From contig DATFXR010000288.1 of assembly GCA_035315685.1 (NCBI GenBank), positions 1 through 5,599 on the forward strand: a DNA stretch of 5,599 bases. The letters run 5' to 3'. Positions 5,435 through 5,599 of this stretch are shown here, one piece after another. The position numbers and the translations under genes are program-made. Origin of the DNA: QHWK01 sp035315685 (lineage in GTDB: Bacteria > Acidobacteriota > Vicinamibacteria > Vicinamibacterales > CAVVIG01). Position 1 is the stretch's first letter. Each line of letters starts with the position of its first letter. Under the pieces are notes generated by a model. It was given only the letters and a program-made list of their open reading frames with translations, ran no database searches and had not been told where the DNA came from.

Positions 5435-5599
5435 ATGGACTATCGGCGGTTGGGAACGACCGGGCTGCGCGTGTCGCGCCTCGGGCTTGGCTGCGGCAAC
5501 TTCGGCGGCATCGGGTCCGCGCCGGCGTTCTTCGGCATGGGAGAGTCGGAGCCGCAGGCGTTCGAGCTGATGGACCGTGCGTACGACGCCGGGATCAAC
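5435..5599 (+). CDS. Aldo/keto reductase (N-terminal part; runs off the window)
   Basis: The 55 visible codons begin MDYRRLGTTGLRVSRLGLGC, the typical opening beta-hairpin and first strand of NAD(P)H-dependent aldo/keto reductases (TIM-barrel oxidoreductases of carbonyl substrates). They end with LMDRAYDAGIN (45-55), the first barrel helix leading to the strand that normally carries the catalytic Asp just downstream. The catalytic Asp, Tyr, Lys and His are all outside the window, so activity and subfamily cannot be judged. The insert GSAPAFFGMGESEPQA (27-42) between strand and helix matches members that act on sugars or other small carbonyls, but that is weak. The gene is divergent from the cupin gene over 52 bp. 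The ATG at 5435 is the natural start for the family. Confidence 0.93.
   Translation, partial: MDYRRLGTTGLRVSRLGLGCGNFGGIGSAPAFFGMGESEPQAFELMDRAYDAGIN

Overview
The window is GC-rich, densely coded bacterial chromosome. I see no phage, plasmid, CRISPR, tRNA or rRNA signature. Protein style (a membrane-anchored PAS-GGDEF protein, a NAPE-PLD-type metallohydrolase, an APC permease) and several short palindromic repeats suggest a soil-type Acidobacteriota-like organism, perhaps Vicinamibacteria. The repeats are CACGAAG-type, CTCTGCGTT-type and a GTAG-headed REP-like hairpin. The phylum call is an inference from memory of such repeats, not something the sequence proves.

Layout: (1) bases 1-1739, minus strand, the first 579 codons of a diguanylate cyclase with about seven membrane segments, two PAS domains and an intact GGDEF with an RxxD inhibitory site; its C-terminus lies outside the window. 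(2) 1881-2825, minus strand, a complete NAPE-PLD-like metallo-beta-lactamase-fold hydrolase. (3) 2851-3141, plus strand, a small YciI-family protein, divergent from (2) across only 25 bp. (4) 3142-3343, a 202-bp convergent intergenic region holding three hairpin-forming elements. (5) 3344-4684, minus strand, an APC-superfamily amino-acid/polyamine-type permease. (6) 4705-5382, minus strand, an exported double-cupin protein just upstream of the permease (20-bp gap, likely one operon). (7) 5435-5599, plus strand, the N-terminus of an aldo/keto reductase, divergent from (6) across 52 bp.

Functionally these look like three unrelated transcription groups: c-di-GMP signalling next to a hydrolase, a small YciI protein, and a secreted cupin with a transporter. 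I do not see a new defence, conflict or biosynthetic system. The most interesting structure is a palindromic 9-bp-period repeat element embedded in frame inside the cupin gene, right behind its signal peptide. Next to it in interest is a REP-like hairpin that supplies the permease stop codon.
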